A DNA stretch of 64,000 nucleotides from Pseudomonas chlororaphis subsp. chlororaphis (GTDB lineage: Bacteria > Pseudomonadota > Gammaproteobacteria > Pseudomonadales > Pseudomonadaceae), in NCBI RefSeq assembly GCF_003945765.1, contig NZ_CP027712.1, forward strand, positions 2,294,001 through 2,358,000, given 5' to 3'. A program made the translations under genes and the position numbers. Position 1 is the first letter of the stretch. Every line of letters begins with the position of its first letter. This document shows positions 19,789 to 26,685 of the stretch, one piece after another. Below the pieces are notes generated by a model. The model did not search any database. It was not told where the DNA came from and saw only the letters and a list, made by a program, of their open reading frames with translations.

Positions 19789-19965
19789 CTACGGCGAGAC
19801 TTCGCCAGTATCGATCCTCCGAAGCTCCACCACTTCGATGCGCTGCGTGCCGTCGGTGATCACCCAGCAAGGCAGCTCAAGGTTGCGAAAGGTGCCGTGG
19901 TAGCTGCGGTATGCACCGAGTGCAGCCTTGCGGAAGCAGTCTGCGGCGACTCTACCAATCGGCAT
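19789..19965 (-). CDS. Small hypothetical phage protein (58 aa)
   Basis: The ORF starts at ATG 19965-19963, 10 nt after the place where the upstream gene would end if its G-tract had seven bases. The sequence (start MPIGRVAADCFRK, then a LELPCWVITDGTQRIEVVEL strand-rich segment) reads as a real small domain. The G-tract itself may serve as ribosome site. Confidence 0.5.
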   Translation of the reverse strand: MPIGRVAADCFRKAALGAYRSYHGTFRNLELPCWVITDGTQRIEVVELRRIDTGEVSP

Positions 19966-20156
19966 TGGGCTACCCCCCCCAATAGGCTCAGCTCGTACAC
20001 CGTTGCATTGGCTATGCGCTTCGACGCCGCTCGGATCGTGTTCGGGGAGAGCTTGAAGTCCTGGGCGACCTCAGCAACGTGCTTGTAGGTCAAGGCGTCG
20101 TGGATCTGCTGGTCGCGGGCGCCATTACGCAGGCCCGCATAGATGACTGCTTGCAT
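19860..20156 (-). CDS. Small helix-turn-helix-like protein, frame altered at a G8 tract
   Basis: GGAGG precedes ATG 20156. Residues 20-50 resemble a helix-turn-helix (VAEVAQDFKLSPNTIRAASK). At the eight-G run (19973-19980) the frame continues into 37 residues that overlap the next gene out of phase and look non-coding. With seven Gs the protein would end after residue 61. A sequencing or assembly indel, a recent mutation, or slippage would all explain it. Confidence 0.55.
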   Translation of the reverse strand: MQAVIYAGLRNGARDQQIHDALTYKHVAEVAQDFKLSPNTIRAASKRIANATVYELSLLGGVAQCRLVESPQTASARLHSVHTAATTAPFATLSCLAG

Positions 20157-20237
20157 GGGAAATCCTCCATGGCCTGGCCAGCCTCGGTGACGTGATTCGT
20201 TGATGTGGGGAAGGAGCTGTTGGGCAGAGCAGGAGGC

Positions 20238-20651
20238 TCAGGCTGCCGCGCGGACCTTGAAGGTGAGCATGGCTGTGGCGTCTTCGAAGCACTCGTCCAG
20301 TTCTTGGTAGGCCCGGTACTTGGCCTGGCTGCGAGTGGCAGCCCATACGCGCCGCACACAGTGGTGCGCATCGCCAAGCATGTACCGCACGTCATCCCAG
20401 TCGTACATACCATCGATGAGCACTTCCCACTGCTTGAGCGGTAGCTCTTCGGCCATGTCGCCGTACTGCATCTCCCAGGTCGGGTGGTAGTTCCGGATGC
20501 GCTTCTTCGGGTCGCTGTCGAGGATGACGCCGATGTAATGGCCGCGGTCAGCCATGATCACACCCGGCTCACCGTTGGCGATCACGCGGCGCCCGACCTC
20601 AGTCGGCACACCGTAGTGGTTGCGCACGTAGGCGCAGTTGAAATTGCTCAT
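20238..20651 (-). CDS. Phage hypothetical protein
   Basis: A 137-residue protein with an N-terminal all-beta segment (about 10-50) and a helical C-terminal half (RSQAKYRAYQELDECFEDA). GGAG 7 nt before ATG 20651 chooses this start over the upstream ATG. No domain is recognised. It belongs to the leftward early operon. Confidence 0.7.
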   Translation of the reverse strand: MSNFNCAYVRNHYGVPTEVGRRVIANGEPGVIMADRGHYIGVILDSDPKKRIRNYHPTWEMQYGDMAEELPLKQWEVLIDGMYDWDDVRYMLGDAHHCVRRVWAATRSQAKYRAYQELDECFEDATAMLTFKVRAAA

Positions 20652-20690
20652 GGCTTTCTCCATGCATGCGCCGCCCTCCGTGCTGGCGGC

Positions 20691-20720
20691 GGCATGGTGG
20701 CAATTTGGCTTGGAATCGGG
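20691..20720 (+). repeat. 30-bp direct repeat, copy A
   Basis: Matches 21382-21411 at 27 of 30 positions (first 18 identical). It lies 38 nt before the membrane-protein gene. Confidence 0.85.
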
Positions 20721-20757
20721 TGTGATAACTATTTTGGGCTGCAGATGGAGCTGATAG

Positions 20758-21360
20758 ATGGAAACGAAAGACCTAATGACTTTGGCTCTTTCAGGCGGGG
20801 CCTTGCTAGTATCATTCGCAGCGCTGTACTTTTCTCAATTACACAAACCTTCCAGTGCGATGTTGATCCTTCTCGAAAGGACATTTACACCTGCATCAGT
20901 TTTGCTGCAGTTTGGAGACAATATTTACGATATACCTAAGGAGCGTCTTATTAGCCCTGAGATGCGGAACCTCAGATATACCTTAAGTAATACCGGTAAA
21001 CAGGCACTATATGTAAAGTCTATCGAAATTCTCAGAGGGCCTGACAAGCGCGGGCACATGCGGTCAAGTCATTCGTTCACAATTATATATACTTCTGAGA
21101 TGGAGTCCTGCCTGCTCGATCCAGGGCAGATTCTGCCAATTAATATAGATCACCCCGTTGACTTTAAGCTGCCCAGAGATTTCGACTATGTCTTTAATGC
21201 ATATGAACTAGTTAGCGTTGAGTTGATTTCCGCTGACGGTGCTCGTTATCAAATTTGTCATGATATTTCAGAGCTTGGAGCCAGCGGGCCTGAGTTTCAT
21301 CACCCTCTATGGGATGGTGTTGCTCTCGGGTCTCCAGTAAGAGGCTCCGGTTTAATGTAA
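20758..21360 (+). CDS. Membrane-anchored cargo protein, unknown
   Basis: A 200-residue protein with one N-terminal membrane segment (about 8-26) and a soluble beta-rich remainder. It is AT-rich and rightward among leftward genes, and it is flanked by near-identical 30-bp direct repeats. These are signs of gain by recombination. No family is recognised; a role in host-cell-surface or intracellular exclusion would be speculation. Confidence 0.7.
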   Translation: METKDLMTLALSGGALLVSFAALYFSQLHKPSSAMLILLERTFTPASVLLQFGDNIYDIPKERLISPEMRNLRYTLSNTGKQALYVKSIEILRGPDKRGHMRSSHSFTIIYTSEMESCLLDPGQILPINIDHPVDFKLPRDFDYVFNAYELVSVELISADGARYQICHDISELGASGPEFHHPLWDGVALGSPVRGSGLM

Positions 21361-21381
21361 AGAGCAGTCAAACCGTCCGAC

Positions 21382-21411
21382 GGCATGGTGGCAATTTGGT
21401 TTTGAATGGGG
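21382..21411 (+). repeat. 30-bp direct repeat, copy B
   Basis: Second copy of the repeat at 20691-20720. It lies 42 nt before the small gene at 21453, so both copies sit upstream of a rightward gene. Confidence 0.85.
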
Positions 21412-21452
21412 TATTACGGGTGACCGGCATGGGGCCGGATACTGGAGGTACG

Positions 21453-21680
21453 ATGGAAGCGCACTTCAACAAAATGCCGATTCCAGATGGTCACCGGCTC
21501 GTTGCTACAGGGATGGAGGCTAGGGGGGCTCGGCGGGGCGAAGACACTGATATTTATCACTACGAAGAACTTAACGCAGCTGGCGAAATAGTCGCTACTT
21601 ATGAGGTGGAAGACAGCACTTCTGTCTACCCGCCCTTTAGTCGGCGGATATCTGTGTCGAAATCAGTCCGGGGTGAATAA
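21453..21680 (+). CDS. Small hypothetical protein (75 aa)
   Basis: GGAGG at 21444-21448 supports ATG 21453; the longer frame upstream lacks a good start. The protein is acidic and beta-rich (DTDIYHYEELNAAGEIVATY). Its last 44 nt overlap the convergent leftward gene. Confidence 0.6.
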   Translation: MEAHFNKMPIPDGHRLVATGMEARGARRGEDTDIYHYEELNAAGEIVATYEVEDSTSVYPPFSRRISVSKSVRGE

Positions 21681-21990
21681 TTTCGTCACCTAGGTCACGT
21701 TTTAACTCGGCCAAACTCTCATCCCGGAACATACGCGCCACGTTTTCGCTTATCTGCACTTTGTGGCGCGGACTTTCAATCGCTTGAAATGAGAGGGTCG
21801 GCCCGAGCGCGTGAGCGTTGATGATCAGGTTCTGCACCGCCTCGCTGATTTCTTCGATATTGTTCCAGGCCATCAACTCATCAAGCATCTGCCGAGTACC
21901 CAGCCGTAGCCGGTGCCGCAACTCCTTCTCGTCGAACTCGATCCGCTTCAGCGCTGCTTTGGCCGATCGTTCTTTTCCAGTCTTGGCCAT
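21637..21990 (-). CDS. Phage hypothetical helical protein
   Basis: A 117-residue charged helical protein beginning MAKTGKERSAKAAL, a type frequent beside recombination genes in Pseudomonas phages. GAAGAGGTGG lies before ATG 21990. An in-frame GTG at 22074 could add 28 residues and cannot be excluded. No catalytic motif is seen. Confidence 0.7.
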   Translation of the reverse strand: MAKTGKERSAKAALKRIEFDEKELRHRLRLGTRQMLDELMAWNNIEEISEAVQNLIINAHALGPTLSFQAIESPRHKVQISENVARMFRDESLAELKRDLGDEIIHPGLISTQISAD

Positions 21991-22084
21991 AGCCACCTCT
22001 TCAATTCCGCTGGCCGGCAGGCCCAGCCAGGTCTGTCTGCGGCGCGTGGCCGCCTGGTTGATGGTTCGTCTCACGCCGCTTCCT

Positions 22085-22648
22085 TCACTTGATCCGGATC
22101 GAGCTTTCGCCGCGCTCAAGATGCGCCCAGGCGGGCTCCGGAAGAAGTTCATGCTCCGCGTCTTCACCAGCTTCGATGCGCTTGCGCACTGCATTGTTGT
22201 GATCACGGATTTCCTTGAGTTTAACGGCGATGGTTTTCTTGTCTGGGGTGATCACGCTCTTCAGCGTGACAAATTCGTCAGGCACGGCTTGTTCGTTGTC
22301 GACGATGACCTTCTCAGGCGAAAGAGCAAGAGTGATGGTGAACAGCGGGCGCTTGATCGACTTGATATCTGCAGCCTCCATGTTCCGGCGCAGGAAGTCG
22401 CCGAGTTGGCCCACGGTGTTCTTCTTGACCCGCTTGAGCTCGTTCAGGCGATCGACTTCCTTGTCGATGGCGTCGATATCGCCTTCGATGTTCTGGCGCA
22501 GCATGACGATGCTGTCGGCCTTCACTTCGAACTCCCCCTTGATACCGTCCATGGTGTCCTGGATGGCCTGGCGCAGCCCTTCGTCGTCGGTATCCGCCAT
22601 GGCGGCGAGTTCGGCCATCTGGCCGGTCAATGCATAGAGTCGGGTCAT
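22085..22648 (-). CDS. Siphovirus Gp157-like protein
   Basis: A 187-residue protein with a long coiled coil (about 30-85), then a segment of Gp157 type (DFLRRNMEAADIKSIKRPLF, VPDEFVTLK). Gp157 of Streptococcus phage Sfi21 has been linked to phage resistance, but the role here is probably in DNA recombination or replication, given that the neighbour is a Rad52-like protein. It overlaps that gene by 4 nt. Confidence 0.82.
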   Translation of the reverse strand: MTRLYALTGQMAELAAMADTDDEGLRQAIQDTMDGIKGEFEVKADSIVMLRQNIEGDIDAIDKEVDRLNELKRVKKNTVGQLGDFLRRNMEAADIKSIKRPLFTITLALSPEKVIVDNEQAVPDEFVTLKSVITPDKKTIAVKLKEIRDHNNAVRKRIEAGEDAEHELLPEPAWAHLERGESSIRIK

Positions 22649-23394
22649 GCGGCACTCTCCTGGGCATCTTCAAGGTCAGCCTTGCGGGCATCTTTGGCGC
22701 GGGTGAATTTGAGTTTGTGGCCGTCACACTCCGGATCATTCTTGCGGAGATCCAGCTTTCGCATGGCCGATTTGTAGAGCTGCTGCAGCTCGTTGAGAGA
22801 CTGCGCGGTAGCGATCAGATGGAGTGTTTCGGCCAGCCATTCGCGGTACTCGGCGGCCTGGCGCTCCTTCGTTTCGATCTTGTCCTCGGCCCGCTCGATC
22901 GCGGCCTCGCCGAGTCGTTCGTTGACGTAGTGGATGTCGTCATAGAGGCCCAGGCGAACGTCCGCGGAGAAGCCGAGCTGACTCAGGCATTTGCCGATAG
23001 CGTCGGTGAGAGACTTCTTCGGTGCATCGAAGTCGGTGCTGATGCTTCCGAATTTGTTTTGTGTGATGAATGGAGTGTGCCCGTAGTGGGTGATGGTCTT
23101 GCGCTCGCCATCGCCGCCCAGGTACCACAGGGCAACTTTGAGTGTGTGCACCTGGGCGTGAGCCAGCACATTTCCTTCCTTGCCGAGCAGAGGACCGCCG
23201 ACGTCGAAGCGCTCCTCAATCACGTCGTAACCCCAGCCAGTGCCGCAGGGGCCGAACTGCTCGGTCGCGCGCTTAGCCAGGTACTGAGCATTCACCGCGG
23301 TACCGGTGAATCCACCAAGGCCGGTGTATTCCCTGGTGAACTTGGGATCGGTCTTTTCGACTTCTTCCCATAGAGCGAGGTTGGGTGCAGGCAT
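22645..23394 (-). CDS. Rad52-like single-strand annealing protein (putative)
   Basis: A 249-residue protein. The N-terminal 160 residues follow the Rad52 pattern: FGPCGTGWGYDVIEE, a central beta region, and SLTDAIGKCLSQLGFSADV followed by LYDD, matching the family's ALTDAxKRAxxxFG...LYD. The C-terminus is helical and charged. Phage proteins of this group anneal ssDNA in recombination. GGGAG lies before the start. The assignment rests on motif pattern only. Confidence 0.65.
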   Translation of the reverse strand: MPAPNLALWEEVEKTDPKFTREYTGLGGFTGTAVNAQYLAKRATEQFGPCGTGWGYDVIEERFDVGGPLLGKEGNVLAHAQVHTLKVALWYLGGDGERKTITHYGHTPFITQNKFGSISTDFDAPKKSLTDAIGKCLSQLGFSADVRLGLYDDIHYVNERLGEAAIERAEDKIETKERQAAEYREWLAETLHLIATAQSLNELQQLYKSAMRKLDLRKNDPECDGHKLKFTRAKDARKADLEDAQESAA

Positions 23395-23438
23395 GACTAT
23401 CTCCCGCCGCGCAGGTGCGCAGCTTTGAAAGATGTGGG

Positions 23439-23537
23439 TTATTGGGTGAGGTGATCGGCGAGGGCGCTGATCAGCATTGCGGCAGTGCAGAGGGCAAGGG
23501 CAGGGAAGGAGCTACGCCAGTAAAGGAGGACGATCAC
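23439..23537 (-). CDS. Tiny membrane peptide (32 aa), GTG start
   Basis: The GTG at 23537 shares GTGA with the stop of the upstream 57-residue gene. The product is hydrophobic (MIVLLYWRSS, then FPALALCTAAMLISALA) with one possible membrane span. Coupling and hydrophobicity are the evidence; function is unknown. Confidence 0.5.
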   Translation of the reverse strand: MIVLLYWRSSFPALALCTAAMLISALADHLTQ

Positions 23538-23707
23538 GACTCGACCAGGGACAGAAGCCGTTCACCCAGGACGATCTTGGCGTTGGCCTGCTCCTTCTTG
23601 ATGCCGGTGACCTGGGCGACTTCGGAAAGGGAAAGGCCTTCGCGACGGAGTTTCGCGCAGCGGATCGCCAGTTGCTGGCCGCGCTTGTGTGCGCCGGCGC
23701 CGCTCAT
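23534..23707 (-). CDS. Small helix-turn-helix protein (57 aa)
   Basis: Residues 14-45 form a clear helix-turn-helix (IRCAKLRREGLSLSEVAQVT, then GIKKEQANAKI), as in transposase or sigma-like regulators. Its ATG shares ATGA with the stop of the upstream gene. It may regulate the early operon. Confidence 0.65.
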   Translation of the reverse strand: MSGAGAHKRGQQLAIRCAKLRREGLSLSEVAQVTGIKKEQANAKIVLGERLLSLVES

Positions 23708-23904
23708 TGCCGCCGCTCCAGCTGGGCCACGCGATAGCGGAGAACCTGCAGCACACGGCCGCGGTAACCTGGCTCCGCATACTGCTCAACTGGCGGCCCG
23801 TAGAAGCCCCGGCGCTCGGCCAGGCTGTATGCATCACGCAGGTTGTGAGCGGTAATGTCTTCCAATTGCTCGTCGATGAGCGATTTGACTGGGGAAGTGG
23901 TCAT
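23704..23904 (-). CDS. Phage hypothetical protein (66 aa)
   Basis: A charged helical protein with 4-nt overlaps on both sides, part of a chain of five coupled small genes (24520 to 23439). No domain is recognised. Confidence 0.65.
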   Translation of the reverse strand: MTTSPVKSLIDEQLEDITAHNLRDAYSLAERRGFYGPPVEQYAEPGYRGRVLQVLRYRVAQLERRQ

Positions 23905-24101
23905 GCTGCCTCCTTTCGCTGCTGGCAGATGTTCAGCAGGCGTTTGCAGTAGTGGCTGAATTCTTCGGTGGTGATCAGCTCGTCGGTGTAGAGGCGGGTG
24001 ATCAACTGTTGAACCAGAACGCTCATGTCGGCCTGGCTGGTGGGATCACTGACTCCCTCCAGCGCTTGGTCGATGAGGATGTGCGGGCTCAAAATCCGCA
24101 C
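23901..24101 (-). CDS. Phage hypothetical protein (66 aa)
   Basis: A helical protein (DMSVLVQQLITRLYTDELIT) of unknown role. It overlaps the upstream gene by 13 nt and the downstream one by 4 nt. Confidence 0.65.
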   Translation of the reverse strand: MRILSPHILIDQALEGVSDPTSQADMSVLVQQLITRLYTDELITTEEFSHYCKRLLNICQQRKEAA

Positions 24102-24520
24102 TCCTGTTCAACCCGCGCTTGCTCCTGGTCAAGGGCGACGGCCTTCTCGGCATGTGGCTTCAGCAGCTCGAGCGCAATGTCTTTCAGCGCTGTTTTCTTA
24201 CCGAGCAGGTAGACCGCCAGGTCCATCAGCAGGCCGGAACTGCGAAAGCCCATGGCGTTGATCACCAACTGCCCGAAGGCGTCTTGCTGGTCTTCACCGT
24301 CGATCTGGCGCTGGTTCAGGTGATCCTGAACCGCCTTTGCAAAGTCGGCCTGGGTGACCTCGCCACGCTCTGAAGGGTGATAGCCCCAAGAGATCCGGTA
24401 GCCCATCAACAGACGCTCGGTGTTTGCTTCCAGCCATTCCGTTTCAGCGAGGTCTTCTTCGCTCACTGGTGGTGGCATCCGGTTGTCGTGCTCGAGCTGT
24501 GCCTTGCGTAGTGCTGACAT
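24089..24520 (-). CDS. Phage hypothetical protein (143 aa)
   Basis: A charged helical protein with no domain recognised. GGAG before ATG 24520 favours this start over an in-frame ATG 45 nt upstream. It is first in the chain of small coupled genes that leads to the Rad52-like gene. Confidence 0.7.
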   Translation of the reverse strand: MSALRKAQLEHDNRMPPPVSEEDLAETEWLEANTERLLMGYRISWGYHPSERGEVTQADFAKAVQDHLNQRQIDGEDQQDAFGQLVINAMGFRSSGLLMDLAVYLLGKKTALKDIALELLKPHAEKAVALDQEQARVEQECGF

Positions 24521-24713
24521 GATCGTCTCCAGGGGGCTGGACCAACAAAACTCGGATGCACTCATCCATTCCGCTGGTTGCCGATGGGCGCGGAGGGGAG
24601 TGCATGCGGGTGGTGTCGGAGAGGAAGGGAATTATCTGTGAAGCTTTGATGTCAATATGGCATCATTTGAGCTGGTCAAATAGGATCCAAAATCCATCAA
24701 GAGGAACACTGCG

Positions 24714-25016
24714 ATGTACAAGTTTTTTATCGATAAGGGAAATCTGAGGGCGACCGCCCAATTGCTTCATGATGCGAAGCGTGTAGATCCGGATCTTGAT
24801 GTTGATGCTGTGCAGGAAATGTTGAAGCAAAAGCTCAACGCCCTATTCGCACCACTAGCTAATACACTGCGTTTGGCCGACTGCCCTTGCATCTATGGCC
24901 CGGTTTTCTGTATGCCAGCCATCGCACCGACTGGCTCGAAGACCGATATCATTTTGAACCTAACGGTTCGACCGAGCGATCCAGAAATAGCAAAATGGAC
25001 TTTTGAAGCTCTTTGA
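24714..25016 (+). CDS. Small cargo protein (100 aa), unknown
   Basis: AGAGGAAC precedes ATG 24714. The protein has a helical N-terminal half and a beta C-terminus (DIILNLTVRP). It stands alone, rightward, and is AT-richer than the phage average. No family is recognised. Confidence 0.6.
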   Translation: MYKFFIDKGNLRATAQLLHDAKRVDPDLDVDAVQEMLKQKLNALFAPLANTLRLADCPCIYGPVFCMPAIAPTGSKTDIILNLTVRPSDPEIAKWTFEAL

Positions 25017-25291
25017 AGCCAACGGTTGTCCGTATCGGGGTGTGATCTGCGCTTGTCATCGCAAGGACGCCCATTCTGTTCCGGCTCAAGGCCTCAGCTC
25101 AGCGACAAACTGAGCCCGGTATGGAGTCACCTTTCCAGATCACACTCCGATGCAGCCTCTTTCGAGGTGATCGGGCCGCATGTGCGGGCACTGATCGCGG
25201 CGCGGGCCAATTTCTACAAGCTGGCCATGCTTCGCCGGCAGTTTTCGTCAGGCTGACGTGATGTTTATGGCTCTGCCTCGCAATTGAATTG
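25017..25291. other. Intergenic region, no supported gene
   Basis: A minus-strand frame near 25256-25130 has codon-like character (for example KHGQLVEIGPRRDQCPHMRP) but lacks any start codon after its last in-frame stop. It may be a gene remnant; nothing else is evident. Confidence 0.3.
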
Positions 25292-26152
25292 CTAGGCTGT
25301 CTGGCTGGCCGCAATGACCGCCTGCTGTAGCTTCAGGAGAAGATCTGCGGGCACGCTAAGCTCTGACGCTGATGGATCCAAGAAGCCCTCAGGCAGTGCT
25401 GTTACGAGCTCTTGTGCTGCAGTTCGTACCGCCTCGAGTCGCTGGCGTGGCGTCGTCGGGCCACGCATTGACCCTGCTGTCACCTTTGTCTTGCCGGTGG
25501 TCTTGGCCTTTTGCAGCTCGCCACCGAGGACTTTGCCTGCTTTTTCGCCATGCTGGCGGACGACTTGAACGGCCGTTGTCGCAGAGACCTGTCCTGAGGC
25601 GACCAGTTGCTGAACGTCGGTGTTGGCATTACCGAGCGTCATCACCTGCTCAACGTGCTGACGGGTCTTGCCGACCTTTTTTGCGATCTGATCAGGCGTC
25701 CAGTCGAACGCTGTGAGTCGTTTGTACCCGTCCGCAAGCTCAAGAGGAGAGAGCTTCTTTCCTTCCTGGCTGGTGATGACCCTGGCGACACGTTCGGCGT
25801 CGTTACCCTCGAAGGGGACAATCGAGATCCAGGCCTCTAAGCGCTTTGGGTCATCTTTGCTCGGCACCCTTGGAAGTCGTCCCGCTTGGTCGAGCTTCAA
25901 GTAGGCGCGGCGACGGCGGTGGCCATCGACAACCCACATTCCACCTTCAGCTCGAGGTCGTACCTCCAATGCCGGGATCTGGCCGCCGGCGAAGATGAAC
26001 TCGGCCAGCGCATCAATACTCTCTTCCAGCTCTTCGCCTTCGGCTCGAAGGTTGAAGCCGGGTTCTTCGTAGAGATCCTCCAGGCGCGCCTTCATTGCGT
26101 CGGCACGTTTCAGATCCCCGTCCTTGATCATTTGCTTGAAAGACTTGGCCAT
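25292..26152 (-). CDS. ParB-like nuclease/partition domain protein
   Basis: A 286-residue protein. Residues about 48-85 hold the ParB-like core (GGQIPALEVRPR, then WVVDGHRRRRAYLKL), residues about 140-185 a helix-turn-helix (DWTPDQIAKKVGKTRQHVEQ). ParB proteins bind DNA sites and hydrolyse CTP; some phage relatives are nucleases or regulators. No parA is adjacent, so plasmid-type partition is unlikely. ATG 26152 is preceded by GGAAAT. It is the first large gene leftward of the left operators. Confidence 0.8.
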   Translation of the reverse strand: MAKSFKQMIKDGDLKRADAMKARLEDLYEEPGFNLRAEGEELEESIDALAEFIFAGGQIPALEVRPRAEGGMWVVDGHRRRRAYLKLDQAGRLPRVPSKDDPKRLEAWISIVPFEGNDAERVARVITSQEGKKLSPLELADGYKRLTAFDWTPDQIAKKVGKTRQHVEQVMTLGNANTDVQQLVASGQVSATTAVQVVRQHGEKAGKVLGGELQKAKTTGKTKVTAGSMRGPTTPRQRLEAVRTAAQELVTALPEGFLDPSASELSVPADLLLKLQQAVIAASQTA

Positions 26153-26244
26153 GCAATTTATTTCCAAGTGGTTGTCATCCCAAGCAACCCTCGCGAGAAG
26201 GCTGCTCAGTGATGCTTTCCGCCGTGACCCGCTTCTGGCGTCGG

Positions 26245-26379
26245 TCACCGGCCTATCTCAAGTTGTTCCTCCAGCCGCGGGCCTTTCGGCTTGTTCTCCC
26301 GCTGGATAACTCTTCTTGGCGCTTTACGCTGCACGCCCGGGTCAGTTGCCAACCCTCTGAACCGTTGAGGCCGGTTCAT
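26245..26379 (-). CDS. Arg-rich small protein, N-like antiterminator candidate
   Basis: A 44-residue protein with 9 Arg and 3 Lys, basic in the first 35 residues (RKAPRRVIQRENKPKGPR at 18-35). AAAGGCAGCG lies before ATG 26379. It is the first ORF downstream of the left operators, the place of lambda N, whose Arg-rich motif binds boxB RNA. I did not find a clear boxB. The role is inferred from place and composition. Confidence 0.45.
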   Translation of the reverse strand: MNRPQRFRGLATDPGVQRKAPRRVIQRENKPKGPRLEEQLEIGR

Positions 26380-26685
26380 CGCTGCCTTTGAAGCTGGGCC
26401 GGTGGTGATCCGGCAAGGGGTGTCGCTAAAGAGCGGCGGGTCTCTTGAGGCCCTGGCGAGTCCCTGTTGGGTGACTCGGCGAGGTGAAATATGTACCAAA
26501 GGTTCATATTGGTCAAGTACCAAAAGTACATATTTCTTGCGGCCATAAAAAAGCCCGCTCAATGGCAGGCTCTTATGGCTTGGACTGATTAAGTCAGGTG
26601 GAGGATCGGCGCCAGGTCAGGGCCGGCAGTTGAAGTGGGGATGGCAGAAACAAAAAGCCCAGCACTAGGCTGGGCTTATGGGCTC
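26380..26685. promoter_or_regulatory. Left early control region
   Basis: A 306-nt gap holding the left operators (26489-26533) and presumably the leftward early promoter. A hairpin AAGCCC...GGGCTT-like element (about 26655-26680) may terminate the protease-like gene. Confidence 0.5.
26489..26533. promoter_or_regulatory. Left operator pair (OL)
   Basis: Two 21-bp palindromic sites made of 9-bp half-sites around 3 bp: 26489-26509 has ATATGTACC and GGTTCATAT (8 of 9 symmetric), 26513-26533 has TCAAGTACC and AGTACATAT. Their centres are 24 bp apart, the same as two of the sites beside the repressor gene. They probably bind the S24 repressor and control leftward early transcription. Confidence 0.72.

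Noticed and set aside
25130..25256. Codon-like minus-strand frame near the ParB-like gene
   Set aside because: No start codon after the last in-frame stop; at best a remnant.
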